Shown: piece by piece, positions 1 to 6,594 of the stretch | How the letters are laid out: the number at the start of each line of letters is the position of its first letter | How positions within the stretch are numbered: the first letter of the stretch is position 1 | Source: CAYQLT01 sp964418425 | GTDB taxonomy: Bacteria; Bacillota; Limnochordia; Limnochordales; Geochordaceae | Assembly: GCA_964418425.1 (NCBI GenBank) | Contig: CAYQLT010000058.1 | Span: 1-15,337 of the forward strand | DNA length: 15,337 nucleotides | Direction of reading: 5' to 3' | Program-made: the position numbers and the translations under genes | The notes under the pieces: generated by a model | The model's database searches: none | Seen by the model: only the letters and a program-made list of their open reading frames with translations | Told to the model about the DNA's origin: nothing

Positions 1-333
1 ACGTCGGGCGGCGGCGCACGGGCCGGCGGCGGGATTGGTCACCGCCAGGTCGAAGCCGTTCCCTCACGGGGGATATGGTAACGTTAACTTCCATTCCAGC
101 GGCGAGGCTTCGACGCGGGTCGCGGACTTCCTGCTTCCCCTCTCCGCATGTCGTCGGGGGCGTGCCGGGGCCGTGCAGGCCGGCGCCGGCCGCCCGCTGC
201 CTACGGGCGCCCGGGCCGTGAGCGGCCCAGGATAGGGGCCTGCGCCCCCGAACTCTTCCGGGCGCCCCCGAAGTCTTCCCGCGGGGACATGCCGGCAGTC
301 CGGGTGCGGGCGACCGGTAGGAAGGAGGGGCCC
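1..333. other. Upstream non-coding stretch with a hairpin and a 20-base tandem repeat
   Basis: I see no convincing gene here. Frame 1 is open from the window edge to a TAA at 79-81, too short to identify as the tail of an upstream gene. The stretch holds an 8-base palindrome TAACGTTA (79-86), a GC hairpin with stem CGCCCG/CGGGCG (191-196 and 204-209, loop of 7), and a tandem pair of 20-base units (242-261 and 262-281) that differ at two positions. All lie upstream of the FAD oxidoreductase start, so a regulatory role is possible but unproven. Confidence 0.4.
242..281. repeat. Two tandem 20-base units upstream of the FAD oxidoreductase
   Basis: Unit 1 reads GCGCCCCCGAACTCTTCCGG and unit 2 reads GCGCCCCCGAAGTCTTCCCG, 18 of 20 bases the same. 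The second copy ends about 50 bases before the GTG start at 334. A period of 20 bases is close to two helical turns, which would place both units on the same DNA face, as for a pair of operator half-sites. That is inference; it may equally be a simple slippage duplication. Confidence 0.45.
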
Positions 334-1515
334 GTGCGGGCGACAAGCGTCGACGTGGCAGTGATCGGGGCCGGCATCATCGGAATGAGCATCGGGTACC
401 ACCTGCTCCAGCTCGATCCGTCCCTAAGGGTGGCTGTGCTGGAGCGGGCGCCTGTTCCCGGGACGGGTTCGACGGCCAAGGCGACCGGAGGAATCCGCTA
501 CCAGTTCGCAAGTGAGCTGCAACTTCGCCTCAGCCTGCTGAGCCGGCCGGTGTTCGAGAACTTCCAGGAGTTGTTCGGGATGGACATCGGCCTGCGCCAC
601 CACGGCTACCTCTTCGCCACGGCGCAAGCGGAGCGGATGGCCGCGATGGGGCGCGCCGCGCAGATGCAGCGCCGGCTGGGCATTCCGGCGGAAGAGCTAT
701 CGCCGGATGATGCCCGCAGGCTGTGCCCGCCCCTTGCGGCCGACGACCTGGTCGGGGCCACATTCTGCGCGTGGGACGGTTCGGCCGATCCCCATGGGGT
801 GCTGCAGGGTTTCTGGAAAGGCTTTCGGGAGCGAGGGGGGAGGGTGGTCACCGAGGCGGAGGTGGTGGCGCTGCGGCGGCGTCCGGGAGCGGAGCCGGGG
901 GGAGTGTGGTCGCTACACACCAGGGGCGGCGATTTCGAGGCGCCTTCGGTGGTGCTGGCCGCCGGGGCCTTCAGCCGGTCGGTGGCGGCGCTGGCAGGGC
1001 TCGACCTTCCGGTGATGCCCTTCAGGCGCCAGGTTTTCGTCCTCAGGGCCCCGATCGGCTTCCCTACGTCCATCCCGCTGACCGTGGACGCGGACAGCGG
1101 GTGGTACGTGCACGCCGACCGCAGCGGGTCGCTGCTGTGCGGTGGCACCGACCGGGATACCCGTCCGGGGCTGGAGGAGGTGGTGGACTGGAGCGGGTTC
1201 GGACCGGTGTGCGAGGCCATGCAGCGGAGGATGCCAGCCCTGCTCGAAGCCGAGGTGATACGGGCCTACGCAGGGATCCGGGCGCTGACCCCGGACCTGC
1301 ACCCCATCCTCGGGCCCGTGGACGGCTGGCCGGGGCTGTATCTCGCGTGCGGGATGAGCGGCCACGGCATCATGCACAGCCCGGCGGTGGGGCGGCTGGT
1401 GGCGGAGTGGGTGGTGCTGGGCCGGCCGGAAAGCTGGCCGGGGGCAGTGGCGCTGTGCCTGGGCCGCTTTTGGGCGGCCCGGTCAGCGGAGGCGCACGAG
1501 ATCACGGCGCTTTGA
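334..1515 (+). CDS. FAD-dependent oxidoreductase, DAO / sarcosine oxidase beta-subunit type
   Basis: This is a 393-residue flavoprotein of the D-amino-acid oxidase superfamily, which oxidises secondary or primary amines and amino acids (sarcosine, glycine, proline and similar). The N-terminus shows the dinucleotide-binding fold: GAGIIG at residues 12-17, and the acidic residue ending strand 2 (E37 in VLERA) that holds the FAD ribose. The C-terminal part has the family's closing pattern, GIRALTPDLHPILGPV followed by GMSGHGIMHSPAVG. I chose the GTG at 334 because a GGAGGGG ribosome site lies just ahead and the fold begins at residue 7; a longer in-frame reading from 148 would only add a low-complexity Arg/Pro leader. 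No alpha subunit, electron acceptor or transporter gene lies next to it, so the substrate is open. Superfamily assignment is firm; sarcosine specificity is not shown. Confidence 0.88.
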   Translation: MRATSVDVAVIGAGIIGMSIGYHLLQLDPSLRVAVLERAPVPGTGSTAKATGGIRYQFASELQLRLSLLSRPVFENFQELFGMDIGLRHHGYLFATAQAERMAAMGRAAQMQRRLGIPAEELSPDDARRLCPPLAADDLVGATFCAWDGSADPHGVLQGFWKGFRERGGRVVTEAEVVALRRRPGAEPGGVWSLHTRGGDFEAPSVVLAAGAFSRSVAALAGLDLPVMPFRRQVFVLRAPIGFPTSIPLTVDADSGWYVHADRSGSLLCGGTDRDTRPGLEEVVDWSGFGPVCEAMQRRMPALLEAEVIRAYAGIRALTPDLHPILGPVDGWPGLYLACGMSGHGIMHSPAVGRLVAEWVVLGRPESWPGAVALCLGRFWAARSAEAHEITAL

Positions 1516-1563
1516 CGGCGCGCGACGGCATTTGGCGGCGTGCCCTGCGAGCCCGAGCATGCA

Positions 1564-1960
1564 CCCGGGGGCTTCTATCTCCAGGCGTAGTGCCGGACCC
1601 AGGTTGAAGGTGACGGCCGCGTTGGCCCAGATCCACGCCCCAGAGGAGGCCGACCCTTCGGCGACGCCGTTCAGCAAGCCGCCGCCCGCTCCGACATGGG
1701 GACCGTAGGAGGAACCCGGCGCGAGGTGATAGCGGGCCTCGACGCCGGCGTTAATCAGGGCAAGCCCGGTGAAGGCTCGGAACAAGGGAACCGGCAGGAG
1801 GGTCGCGCTCACGAGGCGGTTGCAAGAGAAGCCGGGGAAGACGGCAGGGCGGTGGCAGAGGTGCCGGGAACCGCCGCGGCTCGACCGCCGAGGGGAACGG
1901 ACAGGGGAAGGGACAGCCGAGGTCCCAACGACCCCCAGCCGGTCACAGCGCGTCTCGGCG
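1564..1960 (-). pseudogene. Degenerate fragment of a barrel-like secreted protein (paralogue of 4248-4937)
   Basis: Read on the minus strand, this matches the mature part of the gene at 4248-4937. Both carry GVEARYHLAPGSSYGPHVGA-type and GVAEGSASSGAW-type segments. The DNA is strikingly similar over about 1600-1790, with a 36-base block identical at 1633-1668 and 4407-4442. The fragment has no recognisable start codon with ribosome site and no signal peptide: upstream of about 1960 the frame runs into the promoter of the toxin-antitoxin pair. At the C-terminal end similarity stops near 1564, and the frame continues to a stop at 1483, overlapping the 3' end of the FAD gene. The reading frame is still open, so decay is recent or the piece is a truncated duplicate. 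The alignment left of 1800 is convincing; from 1800 to 1960 it is visible only as weak protein similarity. Confidence 0.7.
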
Positions 1961-1993
1961 GGCGCCCGCCACCCGGAGGCGTGCACGGTCACC

Positions 1994-2055
1994 TTGCGGG
2001 GCCGGTGATGACCAGATACAATGGCCATAGTCATTCGCGTGACCATTGTCATTCG
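1994..2055 (+). promoter_or_regulatory. Promoter and operator-like repeats of the toxin-antitoxin operon
   Basis: A sigma-A type promoter is visible: TTGCGG at 1994-1999, a 17-base spacer, and TACAAT at 2017-2022. Just downstream, across the expected transcription start, are two near-identical 12-mers, CATAGTCATTCG (2026-2037) and CATTGTCATTCG (2044-2055), with an 18-base period. The second overlaps an inverted repeat TGAC-N4-GTCA (2040-2051). Phd/YefM antitoxins commonly bind palindromic sites at their own promoters, so these are good candidates for autoregulatory operators. The ribosome site GGGGAG at 2055-2060 abuts the second repeat. Confidence 0.6.
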
Positions 2056-2070
2056 GGGAGGCCCGGACAA

Positions 2071-2304
2071 GTGGAGGAGCGAGTCTCGAAGACCCAATTC
2101 AAAGCGCGGGCGCTTGAGTATCTTCGGAAGGTTCAGAGGACAGGGAAACCTCTCGTGATCACGGACCGCGGCGAACCCGTGCTGCGTGTGGTTCCATATA
2201 GGCCTGAGGCTACGGAAATCTTGCGCATCCTTCGTGGGTCGGTGGTCGAATACCATCAGCCTACCGAACCGGTCGCCCTCGACGAGTGGGAGACCCTTCG
2301 GTGA
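2071..2304 (+). CDS. Type II antitoxin, Phd/YefM family
   Basis: This 77-residue protein has the Phd/YefM antitoxin pattern: a short N-terminal DNA-binding part with SKTQFKARALEYLRKV, then GKPLVITDRGEPVLRVVPY, the beta-strand block that is the family's most recognisable stretch, and a C-terminal tail (about residues 50-77) of the kind that wraps the toxin. The family acts as antidote and as transcriptional autorepressor. The GTG at 2071 is chosen because GGGGAG lies 10 bases upstream and the length fits the family; an open frame further upstream (from 1696) runs antisense through the barrel-like fragment and is not credible. The stop overlaps the toxin start in a GTGA arrangement, typical of translational coupling. 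Family assignment is strong; the pairing with the PIN toxin is by context. Confidence 0.88.
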   Translation: MEERVSKTQFKARALEYLRKVQRTGKPLVITDRGEPVLRVVPYRPEATEILRILRGSVVEYHQPTEPVALDEWETLR

Positions 2305-2696
2305 TCGTTCTGGACACGCACGCCTGGGTGTGGTGGGTGAGCGACCCCGCCCGGCTTTCTCCAAGGGCCAGGGAGGCGGCAGATCGGGCTGCCGAAGACG
2401 GGGACCTGTATGTCTCCGTCATCAGTGTGTGGGAAGTCGCGTTGCTGGTACAACGAGGCCGCCTGCGCCTCGCCCTCGACGTGGCAGATTGGGTTTCCTA
2501 TTGCGAAGCTTTACCCTTCCTTCAGTTCGTCCCTGTCAACAACGCTATCGCGATGAAGTCGGTCCGGTTGGCCGGCCCTCTCCACTCTGATCCGGCAGAC
2601 CGCATCATCATCGCTACTGCGCTCATCACTGGTGCCCGTCTGGTGAGCAAAGACGAGCGCATCCGGTCGTACCCTTACGTCAACACGATATGGTAG
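2301..2696 (+). CDS. Type II toxin, PIN-domain ribonuclease (VapC-like)
   Basis: This 131-residue PIN-domain protein is predicted to be a magnesium-dependent ribonuclease toxin that stops growth by cutting RNA when its antitoxin is lost. The acidic active-site residues are all visible: D5 in VLDTHAW, E45 in SVWEVALL, D100 in DPADRIIIATA, and D118 in SKDERI. Nothing is truncated, and the length matches the family. The GTG at 2301 overlaps the antitoxin stop (TGA 2302-2304) and gives the family's usual beginning (I/V-V-L-D-T-H-A-W); GGAG at 2289-2292 can serve as ribosome site. A GTG at 2286 would add five residues. The RNA target cannot be inferred. Confidence 0.9.
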   Translation: MIVLDTHAWVWWVSDPARLSPRAREAADRAAEDGDLYVSVISVWEVALLVQRGRLRLALDVADWVSYCEALPFLQFVPVNNAIAMKSVRLAGPLHSDPADRIIIATALITGARLVSKDERIRSYPYVNTIW

Positions 2697-3483
2697 AGAC
2701 CGATTCGGACGGGACGCGCTGGGTGTCAGCCGCGCCTCTTCCTGCGCTGCCGGGGGCGGTAATACCGCGAACCTTCGGGCTCGCCGGCTGGAGCGACGCG
2801 GGGTTAGCGGCCGGGCGGCACCCACCGGGGCCGAGGCGGCCGGGTGGACGGCTCCCGGCGGGCAGGGTGGGGGCGCAGCCGGGGTTCGGGCAGTCGTCCC
2901 TCGCCCGCACGGAATAGCGCCCGGGCGGCCTGTTCGGGGGAGAGGTCGGCAGCCCGCGGGGCCCGATTCGGGGCATCCTGCTGGAGGTCCTCAAACTCGA
3001 GGGCGTCGGTTCCGCTCGCAATCCCGTCGGTCCCCGTGCGACCTCCTCCCGGGCGGTCGGCGTCGACCGGGGCCGGCTGCATGGGCACGGCCGCTCCTAA
3101 ACCGGCGGGATGTGGGGGCCGGGACTTTGCGGTTCGGGCCTCGCGGCCCGGCGCCTGCCTGTCAGCGCGTTGCATGGCGTCGTTCGCCTCCGCTCCGGGT
3201 CGCACCCTCAGCCGCCGAAGCTCCGGTGTCCCGCGCGCCGGCGAGCCCCGGCATGGGTGTGGCGCCAGCTCCGGAACGAGCCGGCCGTGCGATCCCGGAT
3301 CAGGCTGGCCGGGCGGTGCCGTGGGGATGCAGGAATAAACCGGTGCAAAGGGCGGTGATCCTGAGGAGCGGGTTGCGAGTGGTCACGGGCCGCCGTGCGT
3401 GGACGGGGGGCGGGGCTGAGGCCGACAGCCGCTGCGGCGGACGGGCCGGCGCCGGGAGCCGTGTAAGGGGAGGAAGCGCTTCG
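2697..3483. other. Gene-poor stretch of about 790 bases
   Basis: Between the toxin gene and the flavoprotein gene I find no recognisable gene. Open frames on the plus strand translate to low-complexity Arg/Pro/Ser/Gly protein, as expected for out-of-frame reading of GC-rich DNA. The one frame with somewhat gene-like composition is on the minus strand at 2804-3175, listed separately. No inverted repeat ends, tRNA or clear promoter were seen. The stretch lies inside the segment bracketed by the two barrel-like copies and may be a decayed remnant. Confidence 0.4.
2804..3175 (-). CDS. Possible small hypothetical protein, unrecognised
   Basis: This minus-strand frame would encode 123 residues from an ATG at 3175, with GGAGG 11 bases upstream; a GTG at 3205 is an alternative start. 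Codon third positions in the second half are mostly G or C, as in real genes here. The stretch DALEFEDLQQDAP then DLSPEQAARALFRAGEG is charged and helix-like, unlike the Arg/Ser-rich opposite strand. The first 50 and last 30 residues are Pro/Arg/Gly-rich and look disordered or spurious. I recognise no domain. It may be a real small gene, a remnant, or chance. Confidence 0.25.
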   Translation of the reverse strand: MQRADRQAPGREARTAKSRPPHPAGLGAAVPMQPAPVDADRPGGGRTGTDGIASGTDALEFEDLQQDAPNRAPRAADLSPEQAARALFRAGEGRLPEPRLRPHPARREPSTRPPRPRWVPPGR

Positions 3484-4122
3484 ATGCGCGAGATGTCGGT
3501 GGCGGTGATCTACTACAGCTCCACCGGGACGAACTTCCGCCTGGCGCAGGCGGCCGTCGAAGCGGCCCGCGACGCAGGGGCAGAGGTGCGGCTTCGCCGG
3601 GTGGCGGAGCTGGCTCCCGAGGCGGCCGTCGAGCAGAACCCGGCCTGGAAGGCGCATCTCGAGGCGACACGGGGCGTTCCCGTCGCCGGGCTCGACGACC
3701 TGGAGTGGGCCGATGTGCTCGTCTTCACCAGCCCCACTCGGTACGGCGGGATCGCGGCCCAGATGAAGCAGTTCCTGGATTCGACGGGCGCCCTGTGGGC
3801 CAAGGGAAAGCTGGCCGACAAAGTGGTGACGGCCATGACGAGCGCCTCCAACCCCCACGGCGGGCAGGAGGCCACGATTCTGGCGCTGTACACCGTGGCA
3901 GCCCACTGGGGGGCCATCATCGTGCCGCCGGGCTATACCCACCCCGCCTTCTTCCAGGCCGGGGGGAATCCCTACGGCACCAGCACCACGGCAACAGCCG
4001 GCGAGGTGGACGAACAGGCGCTCGAAGCCGCCCGCCATCAGGCGTTGCGGGCGATCCGGGTGGCCCAGGCGCTGAAAGCAGGCCGGAGCAGTGCCCCCGC
4101 CGCCGGACGGAAGCTCCCGTGA
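3484..4122 (+). CDS. wrbA: WrbA-type flavodoxin, NAD(P)H:quinone oxidoreductase
   Basis: This 212-residue protein belongs to the WrbA flavodoxin-like family, FMN enzymes that reduce quinones by two electrons and so avoid semiquinone radicals. Visible landmarks are the FMN phosphate loop after strand 1 (YYSSTGTNFRLAQAA, about residues 11-25), SPTRYGGIAAQMKQFLD near residue 83, and the FMN isoalloxazine loop TSASNPHGGQEAT near 119, followed by the PPGYTHPAFFQAGGNPYGTS segment typical of WrbA rather than short-chain flavodoxins. The length is as usual. The ATG at 3484 follows GGGGAGG at 3467-3473; an ATG three codons later is possible. The gene stands alone. The first phosphate loop departs from the common SxYGH form, so exact substrate preference is uncertain. 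Confidence 0.88.
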   Translation: MREMSVAVIYYSSTGTNFRLAQAAVEAARDAGAEVRLRRVAELAPEAAVEQNPAWKAHLEATRGVPVAGLDDLEWADVLVFTSPTRYGGIAAQMKQFLDSTGALWAKGKLADKVVTAMTSASNPHGGQEATILALYTVAAHWGAIIVPPGYTHPAFFQAGGNPYGTSTTATAGEVDEQALEAARHQALRAIRVAQALKAGRSSAPAAGRKLP

Positions 4123-4149
4123 GCGGGTGCTCGCCCGGGTGCCACCCGC
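4123..4149 (+). terminator. GC stem-loop directly after the flavoprotein stop
   Basis: GCGGGTG at 4123-4129 pairs with CACCCGC at 4143-4149 around a 13-base loop, starting at the base after the stop codon. There is no T-run, so this is at best a weak or factor-dependent terminator or a 3'-end stabilising structure. Confidence 0.3.
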
Positions 4150-4247
4150 CCGGACGGTGCTACAGCCCGTGAAGGAAGTCGCCCGGGACTCGGTCGGCTC
4201 TCCGGGAGAACCTTACCCGGGCCGCGAATCTTGGCGCTCTGCGGGGC

Positions 4248-4937
4248 TCAGAGGATCCAGCGCAGCCGGGCGAACGGAAGCGGCAGCACCGACGGGCCCT
4301 CGCCGGGGGTTGCCAGACTTCCTCCGACGGGCAGGGCGGGGCTAACCTCCAGATCCAGTCGCAGAGAAGGGCCCAGGCTGAAGGTGACGCCCACGTTTGC
4401 CCAGACCCACGCCCCAGAGGAGGCCGACCCTTCGGCGACGCCCATCAGCAAGCCGCCGCCCGCTCCTACGTGGGGATCGTAGGAGGAACCCGGCGCGAGG
4501 TGATAGCGCGCCTCGATGCCCCCGTTGACCAGGGCCATGCGGGCCGTGGAACCGAACAGCGTCACCTCGAGGGGGAGTATGCTTACAAAGCCCGCCAGGG
4601 AAGTCTGGGGGGCCGGATGGTGGCGCACCTCGACGTGCCCGAAAGGCAACGGGGCCGGCACCAGCAGGAGCCCAAGTCCGGCACTCCACTCCGTTCGCCC
4701 TGCCGGACCCGGGGCTGACAGCGGAGCAGCTCTGTCGGCACCCGGTTCAGCTGCGGTTGCGGCGAACACCCACCCGGAAATGAGCGCGGCGCAGGCCAGG
4801 ATACTTGCGAGGGCTCTGATTGAGGACCCTCCCCAGAGCCGGGGCCGGCAGCGACCGGCAAAGCGCCGCAGGGTACCGGCGGCCGGGATGCAGCGGCAGG
4901 CTCCACCGAAGCCTCCAGGGCGGATCAATCTTTCCAT
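4248..4937 (-). CDS. Secreted protein resembling a small outer-membrane beta-barrel
   Basis: This 229-residue protein has a signal-peptide-like hydrophobic segment at about residues 42-58, followed by an Ala-rich cleavage region (FAATAAEPG). The mature part alternates polar and non-polar residues with Gly/aromatic turns (HVEVRHH, GGIEARYHLAPGSSYDPHVGAGGGLL, ANVGVTFSLGPSLRLDLEV) and ends in FARLRWIL. This pattern is that of small OmpW/OmpA-like barrels, but I cannot name a family. The ATG at 4937 has GGGAGG 10 bases upstream. It leaves an unusually long, Arg-rich leader of 40 residues. A second SD-like GGGGAGGG (plus-strand 4827-4834) lies just before codon 40, which is ATC and not a normal start. 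A truncated paralogue lies at 1564-1960. If truly a barrel, the host has an outer membrane. Confidence 0.6.
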   Translation of the reverse strand: MERLIRPGGFGGACRCIPAAGTLRRFAGRCRPRLWGGSSIRALASILACAALISGWVFAATAAEPGADRAAPLSAPGPAGRTEWSAGLGLLLVPAPLPFGHVEVRHHPAPQTSLAGFVSILPLEVTLFGSTARMALVNGGIEARYHLAPGSSYDPHVGAGGGLLMGVAEGSASSGAWVWANVGVTFSLGPSLRLDLEVSPALPVGGSLATPGEGPSVLPLPFARLRWIL

Positions 4938-5138
4938 GGACCGGAAGCCTCCCCAGGGACTGAAAGCATTGGCAACGTCCAGACACCGGAGTTCGGGCCC
5001 GTTGGTAGCGCCCAATTTCGAGCACGCGCGGGCGCCCTCCTGCGCCGAGAAGGCATCGGGCAGGCGAGGCAGTCCTTCTGCACCGAATCGGCTCTTGCGC
5101 AACCGGGTCATCTCCGGAGTGCCGGGAGAGGGCGGCAG

Positions 5139-5600
5139 ATGAGCCTCGTCGCAGATTTTGATGAGTTGGCCCAGCGGGTGGCCGATGCGTGCCGGTCCCA
5201 ATTTGGGGATCGGGTGATCTCGGTCGCGGTGTTCGGCTCCGTCGGACGGCGAGCCCCCAGACCGGATTCCGATGTCGACCTGCTGGTAGTGCTCGACGAC
5301 CTGCCGCATGGCCGCTTCGCCCGTCAGGAGGTGTTCGAGCCGGTCGAGCAGGCCGTTGCGCCGTTCATGACGAGTTTGCGTCGGCGGGGCATTGAGACGG
5401 AACTTTCGCCGATTCTGAAGACCCGAGCGGAGGTCGAGGCGGGGAGCCCCCTCTTCCTCGACATGGTGGAGGATGCCCGTATCCTTTACGATCGGGGCGG
5501 CTTCCTCAACGCCCGCCTTGAGCGGCTGCGGAAGAAGCTGTCTCAGCTGGGGGCTCGCCGGATCCGATACGGTTCTCCTCAGCCGCTTTCCGGTGGGTGA
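5139..5600 (+). CDS. Minimal nucleotidyltransferase (MNT-domain protein)
   Basis: This 153-residue protein has the polymerase-beta-type nucleotidyltransferase core: FGSVGRR (G33-S34) and the metal-binding pair in PDSDVDLLV (D45 and D47). Such minimal enzymes occur as MntA antitoxins that add AMP to a HEPN toxin, or as solo proteins. No HEPN-like gene follows: the next gene is the nitrilase on the opposite strand, and the one before is the barrel-like gene, also opposite. The C-terminus (about from residue 142, after LGARRIR) departs from the tail I would expect in the family, and the last 95 bases overlap the nitrilase 3' end, which points to a rearrangement junction near 5575. A second, catalytically gutted copy lies at 13260-13450. 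The ATG at 5139 follows a GGGAGAGGG ribosome site. Confidence 0.82.
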   Translation: MSLVADFDELAQRVADACRSQFGDRVISVAVFGSVGRRAPRPDSDVDLLVVLDDLPHGRFARQEVFEPVEQAVAPFMTSLRRRGIETELSPILKTRAEVEAGSPLFLDMVEDARILYDRGGFLNARLERLRKKLSQLGARRIRYGSPQPLSGG

Positions 5601-6495
5601 AAAGCGAACCTGCCATCGGTGGCCTCCGGTGGGAAGCGGCGAGCTCGCCATAAAGGTCGGGTCGCCGGTCGCGTAGGAACGGGCGGAGAATGCGGGCTTT
5701 ACCCACTTCGTTGAGATCAAGCTCGGCCACGAGAAGCTCCTCACTATCTCCTGCCTCGACCAGCACGCGACCCCACGGGTCAATCACGCGGCTCCCTCCG
5801 GCAAACCTGGTTGCTCCGAACTCGTTGGTCCCCACGCGGTTGCACATTACGAGGAACACTCCGTTCTCCATGGCCCGGGTGCGAGCGACGGCATCGACCT
5901 CCTTCTGGGAATATCCACCAGGCGCCGCGGCGGTGTGAGCAGGAACGTTCAGGTTGGCCAGGATGGCCTGGCACCCTCTAAGAGCGAGAAGACGCGTGTG
6001 CTCGGGAAAGAGAAGGTCATAGCAGATCAACTGACCCACCACGACGTCTCCCAGGCGGCCGGGGCGCAGATCGTCACCAGGGTAGAAGTAGAACTTTTCC
6101 GCCAACGGGAGAACGAGCTTTCGGTGGACGTTTAGCACCGTGCCATTATGGTCAATGAGGTAGGATGCGTTGGCGTACAACCCCTGCAGCTCTGGATGTG
6201 GCTCGAGCAGACCAACACACAGGGCAATCTGGCTTTCTTTCGCGATGCGGCACAGGCTGCCGAGGCGCTTCGGCCAGCTCGCTGCAGCGCTCTCAAGGTA
6301 TGGGATGACCTCCAGGAGGTCGGCGCGGGAGCCGGGCCAGCGGACGTAGCCCACGTCCGCCAGTTCTGGGGCTACCAAGATATGGGCTCCACGTCCCGCG
6401 GCTTGCCGGGCGTGACTCTCCAGCGTCGCAAGGTTGGCCTCGACGTCGAAGCTGCGGGGCGCAGTCTGAGCGATGGCGACCGTAAGGGTTTGCAC
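5506..6495 (-). CDS. Carbon-nitrogen hydrolase (nitrilase superfamily amidase)
   Basis: This 329-residue cytosolic enzyme is of the nitrilase superfamily, which hydrolyses amides, N-carbamoyl groups or nitriles through a Glu-Lys-Cys triad. The triad is visible: E44 in LVAPEL, K126 in VHRKLVLP, and C158 in GQLICYDLLFPE. The GTG at 6495 is preceded by AAAGGAGGTG at ideal spacing, and the fold begins immediately (LTVAIAQTAP). The in-frame extension upstream to 6972 runs antisense through the regulator and is not real. The family-like part ends around residue 293 (RRPDLYGEL); the last 35 or so residues are Ser/Ala-rich and read antisense into the nucleotidyltransferase gene, so the original stop was probably lost. 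It is divergent from the RpiR/TRAP operon with overlapping promoters, which suggests it processes the imported or related substrate. Amidase is likelier than true nitrilase, but not proven. Confidence 0.88.
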   Translation of the reverse strand: MQTLTVAIAQTAPRSFDVEANLATLESHARQAAGRGAHILVAPELADVGYVRWPGSRADLLEVIPYLESAAASWPKRLGSLCRIAKESQIALCVGLLEPHPELQGLYANASYLIDHNGTVLNVHRKLVLPLAEKFYFYPGDDLRPGRLGDVVVGQLICYDLLFPEHTRLLALRGCQAILANLNVPAHTAAAPGGYSQKEVDAVARTRAMENGVFLVMCNRVGTNEFGATRFAGGSRVIDPWGRVLVEAGDSEELLVAELDLNEVGKARILRPFLRDRRPDLYGELAASHRRPPMAGSLFTHRKAAEENRIGSGEPPAETASSAAAQGGR

Positions 6496-6531
6496 GGGCC
6501 GACACCTCCTTTGCCGATGAAGCCTTGGGGG

Positions 6532-6562
6532 TTGACTAGTAGCTGCTACGTCTTTTATTGTA
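6532..6562. promoter_or_regulatory. Overlapping divergent promoters with a shared palindrome
   Basis: For the rightward operon: TTGACT at 6532-6537 and TATTGT at 6556-6561, spacer 18. On the minus strand, TACAAT (6557-6562) could serve as the -10 of the nitrilase promoter, though its -35 is poor. Inside the rightward spacer is the inverted repeat GTAGC-T-GCTAC (6539-6549), which would also sit at the leftward start point. A protein bound there could block both directions; the RpiR-type regulator encoded next is the obvious candidate. Confidence 0.5.
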
Positions 6563-6594
6563 GTGCGCAGGAGCCACGACGACCAGAGGCAGCT

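Noticed and set aside
1..81. C-terminal end of an upstream gene in frame 1, stopping at TAA 79-81
   Set aside because: Only 26 codons, Gly-rich, no recognisable family; other frames are open as well, so it cannot be supported.
148..333. In-frame N-terminal extension of the FAD oxidoreductase from an ATG at 148
   Set aside because: The added residues are Arg/Pro/Gly-rich with no domain, while a good ribosome site and the start of the Rossmann fold mark the GTG at 334.
723..1607. Long plus-strand frame inside the FAD gene
   Set aside because: Gly/Arg/Ala-rich shadow translation of GC-rich coding DNA, without recognisable motifs.
3208..4038. Long minus-strand frame opposite wrbA
   Set aside because: Antisense shadow of a well-conserved gene; no family pattern seen.
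4516..5142. Plus-strand frame opposite the barrel-like gene
   Set aside because: Low-complexity translation, antisense to a gene with a paralogue that is conserved on the minus strand.
5601..5640. A HEPN toxin partner for the nucleotidyltransferase
   Set aside because: Neither flank holds a HEPN-like frame with an Rx4-6H motif; the next gene is the nitrilase on the other strand.
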